A DNA stretch of 64,000 nt from Bathynomus jamesi (GCA_023014485.1 JAJOZX010001077.1:372001-436000), one strand, 5' to 3'. Counted from the stretch's first letter, positions 1-11,299 are shown. Numbers and translations: made by a program. Notes: generated by a model not told the origin, from the sequence alone.

Positions 1-226
1 TTTTACTGTAGTATGTTATTAAACAGATTAATCAATCAAATTCTACTTGTTTTTTGGCAAAATATAATATATATTGCGTTGGTAAACAGTTGAATTTCGT
101 CAATTTCAATAATTTTTTTTCTTTTCAAAATATGACGAATCTGTGAATATGGATGATGGATTGCGAAACTATAGGTAGTAAAAGATTGATGACAAATCTG
201 CGAAACAAAATTCAAAATGACGAATT

Positions 227-1260
227 TTGAAGAGTGGGGTACCACAGGGATCAGTTTTGGGTCCATTACTCTTTATTTTATATCTAAATGATTTAGAGAA
301 AGGAGTAGGTTGTAAAATTTCAAAATTTGCAGATGATACAAAAGTAGTTGCCCAAGTTACAAATACAGAAAATTCCTATACACTGCAAAAGGATCTTGAT
401 AGACTAGGTGCTTGGGGTAGTAAATGGCAGATGAAATTCAATGTTCAAAAATCAAAGTCATCCATTTTGATAGAAATAATGAAAACTTTAGTTATGAGAT
501 GCAAGGGAACTGGTTGGAGGATGTTAGACAGAAAAGGGATCTTGGCATTTAGTTGTTAGTGATCTCAAATTTTCTAAGCAGTGCTTAGAGGCTAGAAATA
601 AGGCAAATAAAATGTTAGGTACTATTAACCCTAGAATGCATAACCCAGGCCTCTGTCAGCTCATGCATTGATGTAAAATTAAAGGGGCATGCATTCTAGG
701 GTTAAGAGGATTCTTAGTTACAATAGTAAGGAAGTGATCTGTAAATTATACAATTCTTGTTAGGTCTCACTTAGAATAATAGAATATTGCATTCAAGCAT
801 GGTCACCTCACTTTAGACATGATATTCATATGCTTGAAGGTGTGCAATATAGGGCAACCAAACTTATCCCTAACCTAAGAAGATTGGAATACAGGGAAAG
901 ATTAAAGGAATTAGGTATGTTTAGTTTTGAGACACATTGTATGAGAGGAGATATGATACAGATATTCAAAATATTTTTAGGTTTGGACAATTTAGATATA
1001 CTGTACATAACCTTTTTGCACTAAAGGCTGATGGGATAACTTGTGGGCATAATAAGAAAATTAGAAAATAGCCTTATAGACTTGATCTATGAAAATAGTT
1101 TTTCAGTCATAGAGTAGTAGATTTTTTGAATGACTTGCCATATGATGTGGTAAACAGTAGCTTGTTGGTTAATTTTAACTAAAATTTCAATGCTTTCATG
1201 AGTGAGTGAGTGAGTATGTAGATTGTAATTACTTATATTCTTAGCTTAAGTTTGTAGGCT
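227..1260 (+). mobile_element. CR1-like LINE fragment, 5'-truncated
   Basis: This is the 3' half of a non-LTR retrotransposon reverse transcriptase, broken by stops. The first piece (227-559) has the RT block [14 protein letters not shown] followed by the catalytic FADDT motif. The second piece (830-1024) reads VQYRATKLIPNLRRLEYRERL, typical of the C-terminal region of CR1/L2-type elements. Between and after them the frame is lost. The 3' tail near 1195-1216 is a short GAGT/GTGA repeat. Related fragments occur at 14640, 26330 and 28195. The clade is my reading from the motif style. It is not an active gene. Confidence 0.8.
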
Positions 1261-1383
1261 ACTTTGATCTTAGTAAATAGTTGGCTTAATATTCATTTTA
1301 GCACATGAACTGGACTTTGAGATGACAATAGGTTTTTCATATGTAAAATTTAAATCTGAATCTATTTTCTTCTATGGTATTTC

Positions 1384-2014
1384 TTGCGCAAATTGACGAC
1401 ACATTCAATACTAGAAGCAATAAGAAATTTAGGGATTATATTACAAACCAGCAATGAATGTGGTTTGCAAATAAATAGGGAGAAAAATAAAGTAATTATA
1501 TTTAATATGAAGGAGCAACCAGATAGTATTGAGGGAATACAAGTAACAGATAATATAGTATACTTAGGACTGCATATTGCCAATAAGAGAAATTGTTTTA
1601 GCCAAGAGGCATAATGATACAAAAGGAACAAAAATTGGCAAACCTAACAACCATGATAATTGTGAAGAGCCGTAATAAGATATTAATTGGTAAAACATAT
1701 TGGAAGCACGTAGCACTACCATCTATATTATATGGCACAAATGTTATAAATCTCTGACTCAGGCAGAAATTAAAAAGTTACAGAGGATTGAAAAAGGTGT
1801 CTTCAGGCAAATTTTAGAAGCATCAAGATACGCGCCAATATGTACCTTGTGGGGAGAAATAGGCGCTTCATCCATGGAGTCCAGTTAATAAAGGGAAGCT
1901 ACAATACTTGAAAGCAATATTACAGGAGGATGCAAATAGTAGGGTAAGAAATAAATTGGTCAAAGTAAATGTTGAGGATCTGAAAGGGAAGGGAAAGAAT
2001 AAGTGGTTTAAAGG
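1384..2014 (+). mobile_element. LINE, segment 1 of 3 (RT C-terminal part)
   Basis: Translation gives late-RT and connection-domain features (LQINREKNKVIIFNMKEQP, then IVYLGLHI), followed in another frame by a segment with IYIIWHKCYKSLTQAEIKKL and a YAPICTLWGEIGAS stretch common in invertebrate LINEs. The ORF is broken by frameshifts. The segment stops at a TA dinucleotide (2015-2016) where a pogo/Tigger element is inserted. It resumes at 9583 in a consistent sense (KWFKG then IEKFMRERLV), and its end lies at 11037-11270. The clade was not assigned. Confidence 0.75.
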
Positions 2015-2063
2015 TAAAGTAAACCCTCGATTTAACGGACTAATAGGGGGGAAGGGGTGTCCG

Positions 2064-2330
2064 TTAATGCCGAAAGTCCGTTAAATCGAATGTAACCACC
2101 TTCATCATTTTCAAGCCATTGCTGAACATCATCTTGCAGGCTACAATTATTCTCTGGTCTATTGGCTGAATAACTGAAGTTGTGCTAGGAGGCAAAAAAA
2201 GACATTTAATTCTGCCATCCTTACTAACTAACTTCTCAGCATTAGGGTGAGCAGGGGCATTGTCAAGAAGCAACAATGCCTTTACATTATTAGGGGAAAT
2301 CTTCAGAAATCACAGAAACACACTGTATAC
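2064..2330 (-). pseudogene. Tigger/pogo transposase fragment (DDE domain)
   Basis: The minus strand reads LLLLDNAPAHP, the second catalytic Asp block of Tigger/jerky-like DDE transposases, followed by LFLPPSTTSVIQPIDQ, another hallmark of the family. Upstream residues (FLKISPNNVKA) continue in frame for a short distance to about 2330 and then end. The DNA-binding N-terminus and first catalytic Asp are absent, so the fragment cannot encode an active enzyme. It sits inside the left end of the surrounding element in the expected orientation. Confidence 0.88.
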
Positions 2331-2700
2331 AACCTGACCGCACGGTGCGGCATTTAAGATTTTTTTTTTTTAATTTTTACTTTTTTAAAATTATTATTAA
2401 TTAATTAATGTATTGTATTATTACACTGGTATGCATATGAAATTTTTTTGTCTGCTCAGAGGGTTTTTTCAACTCATATAATTCGACCATGCTGAATTCA
2501 AAAATGACATTGGTTTTCCTCAATCAGGTCAGGTTTTTTCTCTATTGGCCATTTATTATAAGTCCAATTTTATCCTCAAATTTATTGATTTTTTTAGCTT
2601 AAACACTGTAGATATGAGTAATATTATAAGAACACTCATGAAAAATGAAAACATTGTGTGAATAAATACTTTTATTCATACAATGAATATGGAAAAAAGT
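2331..2700. other. Non-coding AT-rich spacer inside Tigger
   Basis: No ORF or RNA gene is visible. The stretch has a poly-T run near 2358-2370 and AT-rich sequence. It separates the Tigger transposase remnant from the end of the unidentified conserved ORF that stops near 2701. One boundary between the two insertions should lie here, but no clear target duplication was found. Confidence 0.5.
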
Positions 2701-4366
2701 TTATTGAGGAAGGAATGAAGTTTTTTTGGCTTTCCATCTGTGTTTTTCTTCAGGCACGTCTCGCTTCAAACACCAGCAATAGTCCGCCAACATATTGATA
2801 TCCCAGTTTCCCTGGTACCTCTCTTCCATTATTTTGATATCTTGGTGAAATTGTTCACCCTGTTCCTCACTATAATCCCCACAATTTTCAGGAAAATAGT
2901 CCAAGTGGGACCACAAAAAGTGCATTTTTATGGACATGCGCGACCCATGAGCTTTGAAAGCTTCCATCAAGTTTTCGACAACGGACTCGTATTCTGAACT
3001 TCTACGCTTGCCAAGAAAATCAGTGACAACTGATTTGAATGCCTGCCAGGCATTCTTCTCAGTTGGAGTCATTGCGTTTTCAAACTGAGTATCCTTGATC
3101 AAAGTTCGAATTTGAGGACCATCAAAAACCCCAGCATTTAGTTTAGCATCAGATATATGAGGAAATTTACTCTCGAGATATCAGAATGCTGAACCCTCCT
3201 TATTCATTGATTTGATGAAATTTTTCATCAAGCCCAGCTTAATATGAAGTGGTGGTAGCAAAATTTTTGTTGGTGGTACAAGGGGCACTGAAATGACATT
3301 ATGCGACCCAGGTTCAAAATTCTCTCTGGATGCCCATTCACGCTGTGCATAGTGCTTCTCATCCACTCGGCTATCCCATTTGCAGAGGAAACATGGGTAT
3401 TTCGTGTATCCCCCTTGCATTCCCAATACAAATGCCACAATCTGAAAAAAAATGAAAATATTTAAAGAATTTAGAGAATTTGTTCTATCAGATAAAAAAA
3501 TCTATGCATTGGACTGTATCACTTCTGTGGGGAAGTTAAGTGTTCTTATACGCTCTCAAATAACCTTTGGAAAAACAACATAGTCAATAGCAATAGTTTA
3601 CTTATGATATTAGTATTACCTTCAAATCTCCACAGATCCTCCAGTTATGTTGGTCGTATACGAGAGCATCCAGTAAAATTTTCATGTTATCGTAGCTCTC
3701 AGTAAGTTGTACGGAATGTGCTACAGGGACTGATGCAACCCTATTCCCAATGTTGAGAAGTATTGCTTTCAAACTTCATTTAGATGAGTCTATAAATAGC
3801 CTCCATTCTGATGCGTTATATGGCAGGCCCAAGGATTCGATTAGCCCCTCAACATTGCAGCAGTACACTAAGGAAGAGGTATTTTTGTGCACTGCAAAAA
3901 ACTTGCGGAATTCTTCCTCTCGTTTCCTATACCAGGAGAATGTTGTTCCCGGAGCCAGCAAGTTGTCCTCTCGAAGTCGTGAGCCCAAGATCTCGGCAGC
4001 TAATTTGGAAAGTCCTAAATCCCTGGTAAGATCATTAAGTTTGGCCTGGTTGAGAGGCCTCGGCTCATTTGAAGTGGTATTTTGAGGTATATACGACTGG
4101 GACTGGTCATTGGCATTGGTCATTGATTCATCATCAGAATCATCGAAGTCCGGGTTTGGAATTCCAGGACCATCGGGTACAGGTCTCATAGCAGAAGGAA
4201 TGTCAGGGTATACAACAATGTGTTTATTCTTCTTGTTAACTCCTGAAAATAGAAACACAGAAACATGGATATAAAACTTGCATATGAAATAGAAGAAGCA
4301 TTCAGACAGTGGTGGCTCGTGAGGGAAGGCTGCGGTCTGTAAGATATGAAATAGGTCGATGGAGTC

Positions 4367-4440
4367 TGTATATTTTCTTTCTTTTTCATTCATATTGTCC
4401 CTTCGGGGACAATATGAATGAAAAAGAAAGAAAATATACA
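4367..4440. repeat. Perfect 35-bp hairpin with TTCG loop
   Basis: Positions 4367-4401 and 4406-4440 are exact reverse complements, separated by TTCG. The stem is AT-rich and closes on GTCCC/GGGAC. It lies in the intron-like gap of the minus-strand conserved ORF, just beside a GGTGGCTCGTGAGGG sequence resembling a transposon end. Such a perfect fold could be a recent inverted duplication or a terminal hairpin artefact. Confidence 0.85.
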
Positions 4441-4668
4441 ATCATTGTATATGTAAATGTAACTTGTATAACAATATGTATGTGTAAATGTATTTTCTAT
4501 AACAATATGTATATGTAAATGTATGATTACCATTATGGTGAATATTATGCTATATATGGTGAATATTACATTATGGTGAATATTATGTCAAGTTTCATAC
4601 GAGGATTTCAAAATATTTAAGAAAAATAAATTTATAAGCCCACCTTGGAGGTTTGTCATGCAGAAATA

Positions 4669-5322
4669 GGGTCATTCTCTGTCAGATCAACCAGTGCCTA
4701 ACACCCTCATCTCTCAGATTTTGCTGAAATTTGGTTTATAGGGAGTTTGTGGGCCCTGAATCCATTTCTGAAATTATAAGGTCAATCCGACCAACGGTTC
4801 AAGAGATATGACCTCGGGAAATTTGAGGTCACTTGCGAGGTCACTAACATTTAGCGAGCCATAACTTGGGTAATAATGGTCACAATTATATAAAAGTATA
4901 TATATTTAGAATCAGAAAACAACAAGGAATCCAAATATGCAAGTTTTAGAACTCTAGGTTCAAAAATAAAAAAGTTACACTATAACCAAAATTTGAGGTC
5001 ACGATTTGACCTCTGGGGTATCAAATGAGAATTTTTTTTTTAAATGTAAAAAATGAAGGCATAGGCATTGGCTATTAGAATCAGCAAAAAAAAGTTTGTT
5101 TATGTTAGTATTTTTCATGTAACTAACATATAAGTGAACACCATATTCATAAGTTGTGCGTCAATTCTACCTATTTTTTCACACTTAAGCTCATAATTTG
5201 ACCTATAGAAATTAAAATTACATTTTTTTATAGATATAAAAACAAAGGCAAAAAATGTAAAATTGTATTTCACTGCTAATCTACACTGGCAATAATAGTT
5301 ATAATAGTGAAAGGGGAAGACC
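4669..5322. repeat. Left long terminal inverted repeat
   Basis: This arm matches the reverse complement of 8164-8982 over most of its length, including the stretch around CTATAAACCAAATTTCAGC and the inner end CACTATTATAACTATTATTG. It contains no ORF of note. Confidence 0.85.
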
Positions 5323-5341
5323 TACTTAGAGGATTCATGTG

Positions 5342-8150
5342 CTAGCCTAATACAATTTTTGCATGCTCGATGCTCTCATCAATTTCTTTTTGTGGAAAAA
5401 TGTATTGAATTCTGCTGCCTCCTCTTAGGGTAGGACAACTCATTACAGTTAATATATGATGTCCTGGCACTGCACATGAATCCTTGTTTGATGGATAATA
5501 ATATGCACTTGATCCTGATGACCCAGAGGGATGTAGAAAGTTCACAGTGAAATCATCAAACTCTTCACAATATTCCTCCACAATTCCATACCAAACTTGC
5601 ATGTCATAAATGCAGCCAACATACTCTCCTGGTTTGACACATTTTAGGTTACCAAGCATTGCAGGTTCATTAGTAAAATGACTTTTCCTTATTCTTTTCT
5701 TTTCTCCAATGCCACTTGAAATGGGATACACCATCAGTTCTTCCTTGTTTAGGGGAACAAATCTATGATATTTCTGAGTTCCAGGAATAGCCCTACTATC
5801 CTTGAATCGATGTTCCAACCGTTCTTCTGCATCTTTCAAATCAGCTGTAGTTACAAAGAAAAAATTTATCTTCTTGCTCAAGTTTTCTTCACAAAACTGA
5901 AACATGTGTTCTGGTGTAAGAATTTGCCTCTCTGTAGTTCTCTGCAAACTGGCACGAGCAGTAGCTCTTTTCACTGTTCCTCCAATCCCATCACATGCAT
6001 TTTTGCCATGGGATGTAGCAAAGAAGTGCCATTCACAAGACAGACCAAAATCCTCTTCATGGTAACAGAGATTTGTGAAGTTGTATCTGTTCTTATATTG
6101 GCCAGCACATCCATCTGAGAAATAGTGCACCTTCTTCAATTGTGGGCATCTGAATTTAACATATGTCATAAGCTTCAATATGAATGAGTAAACCATTATA
6201 GTGTTGTGTTTTAGTGATGCAGATAAGAAACAGACACTAAAATGGCTAAGTTCCTGGTCTGCAGATGATCTATAATAGATGACAAAAGGGTGAACTGTAC
6301 ACTGTGAATTGTCCCAGTGAAACCCTTGGGCAGCATCCTGGACAATGAAAGAATAATTCTCAGAGAAATCACCTACTATAACTACCTCACTCTGAGGTGG
6401 TAGTGTTTCTTTCAACTGCTTGAAGTACTGTGATTGTTGCTGAGCAACAAAGTGATGACGAACCATGCGGGATATTTTCATGCTTAGGGATGATAAGTAT
6501 TCATGAAGTGGCTCCACCTTATCAACCATTGTACAACGGTCAACAGTCACCCATTGCTTGTAAGATATTTCATTTGGAGCTGATTTCACACTGTCAAGTA
6601 ACTCAAGAAAATCCAGGACACCCTCTTCTCTTGGGCAATCATTGCAAAGTTGCATCATGCAAGTCTCTCTTTCTGTACTGCAGACACTGTAATCCATAAG
6701 ATCCTTGTATGAAAGACCTCTTTCTCCCAATGCAGCCAGCTGCAATTTTGGATTTTGATGGTATGTGCAGACACAGACAGAATGAGTCCCACCACTACTG
6801 GCAAGCACACAATATGATGGCTGTAATTTTGCAAATGTGGAAAATCCTATTTTGGGATTCTTTTCATCATTTTTATATAGTTCAAACATCTCTCTTAAAT
6901 TCCTGAGGACCAATCGTTTTTGCACCTTCAGCACTGATAACTTTCACGCAATCCTTTTGGCCAGGACACATACGACTAACCTCTTCTGACTCATAGAATC
7001 TTCTAACTATATCTTTGTATTCTTCAGATATCACTTTTCCTTTGCTCATTAGTGGAATCTTCGGAAGGATTCCATGTTCTGATTTAAGTGAACGGCTTCT
7101 TTTCACCATGTATGTTGTAGTTTGAAAGAAACTAGCTGTTTTTTCAATTGTGTATGGTGAGAGTGTCAATATTTGTAGTTTGTGATGGTGACATTTTCTC
7201 TCCAGGAATGACTGTTTCAATTCATTCATTAATTTGTCTAGATGTTTTTCAGATTTAGTTTCAGGTTTTGAAGTATCACTTACCTCCTCGGTAATTTGAA
7301 CACCATAACTGAGTTCTAGCCTCTCCTTCAGGTGTTTCTGAGCAGATGATAGCTTACCACGAGCCTTGCGCTTTTTCTGGCTTAATGACAGCCCTTCTGA
7401 AAAGAACAGAAAAAAAGGTTTCACACACCTGAATATTAGTAATTAAATATTAATTATAGTACCTTAAATGCTATATAATTGGCTATATAGTAGATCAAAC
7501 AGACCTTGTAGTAAAGTATAAGTTATTATATTAATTTATTACTTACTTTTTTTAACTGGTGTTTGGTCCAGAAATGCTAGAACTGGTTCAACTGAAGTTG
7601 AAGGATTTTCCTTTATCAAGCAATCACTGTCATTGTCCAGATCTTGAATTGAAGAGATGTTACTCAAGCCACTGATAGTAGATGATTCATTTGAATCCTG
7701 CTCAGACTCGTTGTTTTCAGTGGTACTAAGTATAGTGGGGTTTTTCATTATCAGTGTCCAGCAGTTCACACACAACAATGAGTCTTTTTTCACTCTTCCA
7801 GCACATTTTTCAACAAGTACATCAGTCACTTTTCTAAGATTGATTGTTATGCGTTTCTTGTGTTTTTGAATAGGGTCCTGGCAGTATTTCAAGTGCCGAA
7901 CCATTGTATTTTGATCTGTAAAGATATAGGATTTACAATTAGGTAATATATATTTTTTAGAAAATATATAGCTATACACACTTAATATTTTAGGCCTTGA
8001 TAGTCTCTGAGGCTCATTAAAACACCATACCCACCAGCCACCCACAGTGCTGGCTGGAACTGTACTAACCTGTAGACAAGGAATTTTGCAACTATCTGTG
8101 TTGATTCTGCACTTAGACAAGTAGCAACATGTTTCAACAGGTTTGTTTAG
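5342..8150 (-). CDS. Transposase-like protein of the long-TIR element (one frameshift)
   Basis: On the minus strand, a cysteine-rich first exon (about 8150-8076, ending at a GTTAGT donor) is followed by an exon from about 7919 after CTTTACAG with MVRHLKYCQDP and VEKCAGRVKKDSLLCVNCW, a likely zinc-binding N-terminus. A middle exon (7397-6910) has a basic, helix-rich segment. The long C-terminal part (530 codons, ending at 5342) carries GTHSVCVCTYHQNPKL, then VVIVGDFSENYSF, FSDGCAGQYKN and FFATSHGKNACDGIGGTVKR, which look like an RNase-H-fold catalytic core with Asp residues in the first two blocks. A one-base frameshift lies near 6920-6930, at a run of A. Otherwise the protein is nearly intact. 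I recognise the motif set from multi-copy invertebrate proteins but cannot assign a superfamily. Confidence 0.75.
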
Positions 8151-8163
8151 GCTACATGTGAGC

Positions 8164-8982
8164 TTAGTCTTCCCCTTTCACTATTATAACTATTATTGCC
8201 AGTGTAGATTAGCAGTGAAATACAATTTTTATTAAATTCTTGGAGCTTGAGGTCAAATTGATAGCTAAGATATAAAAATTCCTTGAAATGACAAGCAATT
8301 CATAAATATGGTGTTCACTTATAAGTTAGTTACATGAAAAGTATCAACATAAACAAACTTTTTATGATTGTTTCTATTAGTCAAGAACTCTGACTTTGTT
8401 TTTTATATCTATAAAAAATGTAATTTTAATTTCTATAGGTCAAATTATGAGCTTAAGTATGAAAAAATAGGTAGAATTGACGCACAACTTATGAATATGG
8501 TGTTCACTTATATGTTAGTTACATGAAAAATACTAACATAAACAAACTTTTTTTTGCTGATTCTAATAGCCAATGCCTATGCCTTCATTTTTTACATTTA
8601 AAAAAAAAATTCTCATTTGATACCCCAGAGGTCAAATCGTGACCTCAAATTTTGGTTACAGTGTAACTTTTTTATTTTTCAACCTAGAGTTCTAAAACTT
8701 GCATATTTGGATTCCTTGTCATTTTCTGATTCTAAATATATATACTTTTATATAATTATGACAATTATTACCCAAGTTATGGCTCGCCAAATGTTAGTAA
8801 CCTCGCGAGTGACCTCAAATTGCCCGAGGTCATATCTCTTGAACCGTTGGTCGGATTGACCTTATAATTTCAGAAATGGATTCAGGGCTCACAAACTCCC
8901 TATAAACCAAATTTCAGCAAAATATGAGAGATGAGGGTGTTAATTTCAATTTTTTTTGGTTGATCTGACAGAGAATGACCCA
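8164..8982. repeat. Right long terminal inverted repeat
   Basis: Reverse-complement partner of the left arm. It is longer because a segment around TATGGTGTTCACTTATA-GTTAG is present twice (near 8309 and 8498). The outer end is GATCTGACAGAGAATGACCC, followed by the AAATA duplication. Confidence 0.83.
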
Positions 8983-9582
8983 AATAGCGATCTGTCACAT
9001 GATCCTTTCCTTCTCTCCAAATCATGGGAATTCCAAAAGGCAAAGATTTCGCTCTGCCTTTGCTCCATCTTCTCAAATTTTCAATGCACGTCTTGCAGCA
9101 GATATGAGGGGCGAAATTTTTGTCCTGGTCCCCTAGCTTAATTCCAAAGTATGCTCTATACATTGTCTTCACAAATTTAGTGATTTGGGACTGGTTATTT
9201 GGCATGGTAACCGCCCCACATATGTAGCAGAATCTATTGGGATCATTTTTACACACTCTATTCATTATGAAATATTTTATCTATATGCCTGAAAAGTAAA
9301 AAAAGATATTATACAAGTGAAACAAGTGATGATAGATGTTACTGTTCCAATTCCACTTTGACAAAATCACGAAAAATTCTATTTTACTTATGAGGCCATA
9401 GCCGGATAACCTGAGCTGATTGAGAAAAACGGATTGCAGATTCGAAATCAGCAGGAAAAACTCTATAAGAATCACTTACAAAACCCTTGACAGCAAAATT
9501 GATACATACCAGTGTTATTTGTCCGGTCCATTAAATCCAAAATCTGTTACATCGGGGTCCGTTAAATTGAGGGTTTACTGTA

Positions 9583-9876
9583 TTGAAAAATTTATGAGAG
9601 AGAGATTGGTATAAGCATTTTGCAACTAAAAATGTTAACTAAAGAAAAGGTAAAGAAATGGGTAAAGATTTGGGATTCAAGAATGTGGAAGGATGAGGTA
9701 ACATCAAAGAGTAGTTTCCAGTTATATAGAGAATGGAAGCGGGAAATTAGGGGTGAGGAGGACATATACGATAATACCCCAGGTTCAATTTTACTATATA
9801 AAAGCAGAACAAGCACCCTACCCCTAAATGAACCCTACCCCTAAATGATAGAAAAAAATTTGAGAATGGTGATAAC
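9583..9876 (+). mobile_element. LINE, segment 2 of 3
   Basis: Continuation of the LINE interrupted at 2015. Translation gives IEKFMRERLV, then after frame breaks a basic segment KVKKWVKIWDSRMWKDEVTS and YDNTPGSILLYKSRT, which is the region before the C-terminal zinc knuckle in this type of element. It is cut at an AATTGT duplication where the next element is inserted. Confidence 0.72.
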
Positions 9877-10011
9877 AATTGTTAGCCTAAGTATAGAATC
9901 TGTGGTTAAATTATATCATTTATGCTACAATATACTGGTATATAGTCCATAGTCAAATTCAGAAAATGTAAATTTGTTCCTGTTTACAGTGTCTTATGGC
10001 TGCTTATGGCA

Positions 10012-10179
10012 GTTAGGTCAAAATTGAATGCCCCAGTTAGGTCAAAATTGAATGCCCCAGTTAGGTCAAAATTGAATGCCCCAGTTAGGTCAAAATTGAA
10101 TGCCCCAGTTAGGTCAAAATTGAATGCCCCAGTTAGGTCAAAATTGAATGCCCCAGTTAGGTCAAAATTGAATGGGATC
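10012..10179. repeat. 24-bp minisatellite, about 7 copies
   Basis: The unit is GTTAGGTCAAAATTGAATGC plus CCCA, repeated almost without variation. The period is a multiple of three, so it is open in frame (KLNAPVRS), but nothing else suggests coding. The complement of the unit is related to the 21-bp unit amplified at 18238-18740. Confidence 0.95.
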
Positions 10180-10383
10180 TTTTCTGTTTGACTGCCACCA
10201 TTGAAACATAATTAAACTTTTTGTATTTTGTATTTTAACTGAAATGTCTTGATGATACAAAATAAGTTACTTTATAAAAAAGCTTTTCTTAATTTCCCTT
10301 CAAATTTTGTTTCTTATAAACAATTTTAATTACTTTCAAGATCCATGCTTAATTTTTAAGTTTTAATCGTGTACTCAGAAAAA

Positions 10384-10800
10384 TAAGGGGATCACCTGAA
10401 GATCAGGGCCTCCAGCCTTCTTTAGTTAGTTTTATAAGGCTAACTAACAAAAATATCATGACCTAACCTAACCAATCGTCAAGGTCGTACAGTTGACCTA
10501 ACAATTGGTTAGGTTAGGTCATGATATTTTCGTTAGTTAGCCTTATAAGGCTAAGTAAAGAAGGCTGGGGGCACTCACCTCTTATGTTTCAATGGTGGCA
10601 GTCAAATGGAAAAGATCTATTGAATGCCCCAGTTAGGTCAAAATTGAATGTCCCAGTTAGGTCAACTGTATGCCCTTGATGATTGGTTAGGTTGAGCCAT
10701 GATATTTTAGTTAGTTTTAATGAAAATATCACGACAACCTAACCAATCATCAAGAGCATACAGTTGACCTAACCAAGCATTGAATTAACCAGGGGCTGCA
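10384..10800. repeat. Palindromic TTAGG-rich dispersed module, two copies
   Basis: Two fold-back blocks (about 10430-10570 and 10640-10790) share GTTAGGTCAACTGTA, ATGATATTTTCGTTAGTTAG and their complements. The first contains AGTTAGTTTTATAAGGCTAACTAAC-like palindromes and is flanked by a CCTGAAGATCAGGGCC motif. The same module recurs near 11480, 16150, 18160, 19940, 33240 and 34920/38400. Confidence 0.8.
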
Positions 10801-11036
10801 ATTTGTTTGTTTTATTTAGTCAATATTACAATCTTAGCTTTAAACAATAATGGCTGGTCATCCTGCTGCTCCTACTGTTATAAGTGTATGTAAACAAAAT
10901 TCTTGACTTATTCTACAGAAGTATCATGTTGAAAAACTTGTCAGACTCATATTTTATATGTTGCACGTTTTAAATAAATATAATCACGCCATTGTCCTGA
11001 ATAATAATTTAACCATGGATTCTATACTTAAGCCCT

Positions 11037-11270
11037 AATTGTCAAGTGTGTGGAACTGATACAGAAGATTTAGAACATTTCATACCTTGGTGCCCAGAAT
11101 ACCTAGAAGAGCGTAGATTAGATGGTAGACTTCAGCAACCTTATGTAGAGAATAAAAACAAAATACTTGGGGCACTATTATTTGATGCAAATAAAATAGA
11201 TCAAACAAAAATAATGCTCTGCAAGTTCTGGAGAAGGAGAGAGAAAAGACTGAGAAGTTAAGAAATAGGG
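11037..11270 (+). mobile_element. LINE, segment 3 of 3 (zinc knuckle and C-terminus)
   Basis: The frame encodes NCQVCGTDTEDLEHF followed by WCPEYLEERR and ends KFWRRREKRLRS. This CxxC...HxxxxC arrangement is the C-terminal zinc-knuckle signature of many non-LTR retrotransposons. It follows the AATTGT duplication and completes the element begun at 1384. A similar C-terminal fragment lies at 14224-14409. Confidence 0.8.
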
Positions 11271-11299
11271 GTGCCACTGAAAAGGCAATGCCCCAAAGT

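Larger units (their letters stand above)
4669..8982 (-). mobile_element. DNA transposon with very long inverted repeats, superfamily unassigned
   Basis: The element is 4.3 kb and begins GGGTCATTCTCTGTCAGATC. The same sequence appears inverted at the right end. Arms run about 655 bp on the left and about 820 bp on the right, where an internal duplication adds length. The flanks carry a 5-bp duplication AAATA (4664-4668 and 8983-8987). Excision with one TATTT copy restores the coding stretch DRYFCMTN in the interrupted minus-strand ORF, which confirms the boundaries. The interior encodes one large transposase-like protein on the minus strand. The 5-bp duplication and end sequence do not let me place it in a named superfamily. 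Confidence 0.85.
2701..9265 (-). pseudogene. Conserved ORF family of unknown function, interrupted by a transposon
   Basis: Read on the minus strand, the first exon (8988-9265) begins MNRVCKNDPNRFCYICG and carries paired cysteine motifs (FCYICG, HICCKTC), probably zinc-binding, ending MIWREGKDHVTDRY. After the inserted element the frame continues YFCMTN (4668 downward). Further exons contain NQAKLNDLTRDLGLSK, EWRLFIDSSKRSLKA, GYTKYPCFLCKWDS, ILLPPLHIKLGLMK and YSEEQGEQFHQDI, ending near 2701. An acceptor-like TTTTCAG precedes the exon starting near 4246. One in-frame stop lies near 3180. I recognise the motif set as a multi-copy invertebrate protein family without a firm function. Whether it is a mobile-element protein or a retained host gene is unknown. 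Confidence 0.7.
2017..9580 (-). mobile_element. pogo/Tigger-type DNA transposon carrying nested insertions
   Basis: The inverted ends share AGTAAACCCTC followed by GATTTAACGGAC on the left and the reverse complement of AGTAAACCCTCAATTTAACG on the right. Both sides are flanked by TA (2015-2016 and 9581-9582), the duplication expected for pogo/Tc1-mariner elements. A remnant of the transposase catalytic region lies just inside the left end on the minus strand. Most of the transposase is missing. The interior is now occupied by a conserved unidentified ORF (2701-9265) and by an inverted-repeat transposon (4669-8982). Joining the outer flanks at the TA restores the interrupted LINE. Confidence 0.85.
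9883..11036. mobile_element. Non-autonomous inverted-repeat element, family A copy 1
   Basis: The ends are inverted: TAGCCTAAGTATAGAATC on the left and the reverse complement of TAGGGCTTAAGTATAGAATC on the right, with homology continuing into a GGTTAAATTAT stretch. A 6-bp AATTGT duplication flanks it (9877-9882 and 11037-11042). Removal rejoins the LINE. The interior has no transposase, only TTAGG-rich palindromic modules and a 24-bp tandem array. A second, rearranged copy lies around 16130-17165. Confidence 0.8.

Noticed and set aside
10012..10179. Possible CRISPR-like array (24-bp repeats)
   Set aside because: Units are directly adjacent with no unique spacers, and the DNA is eukaryotic.
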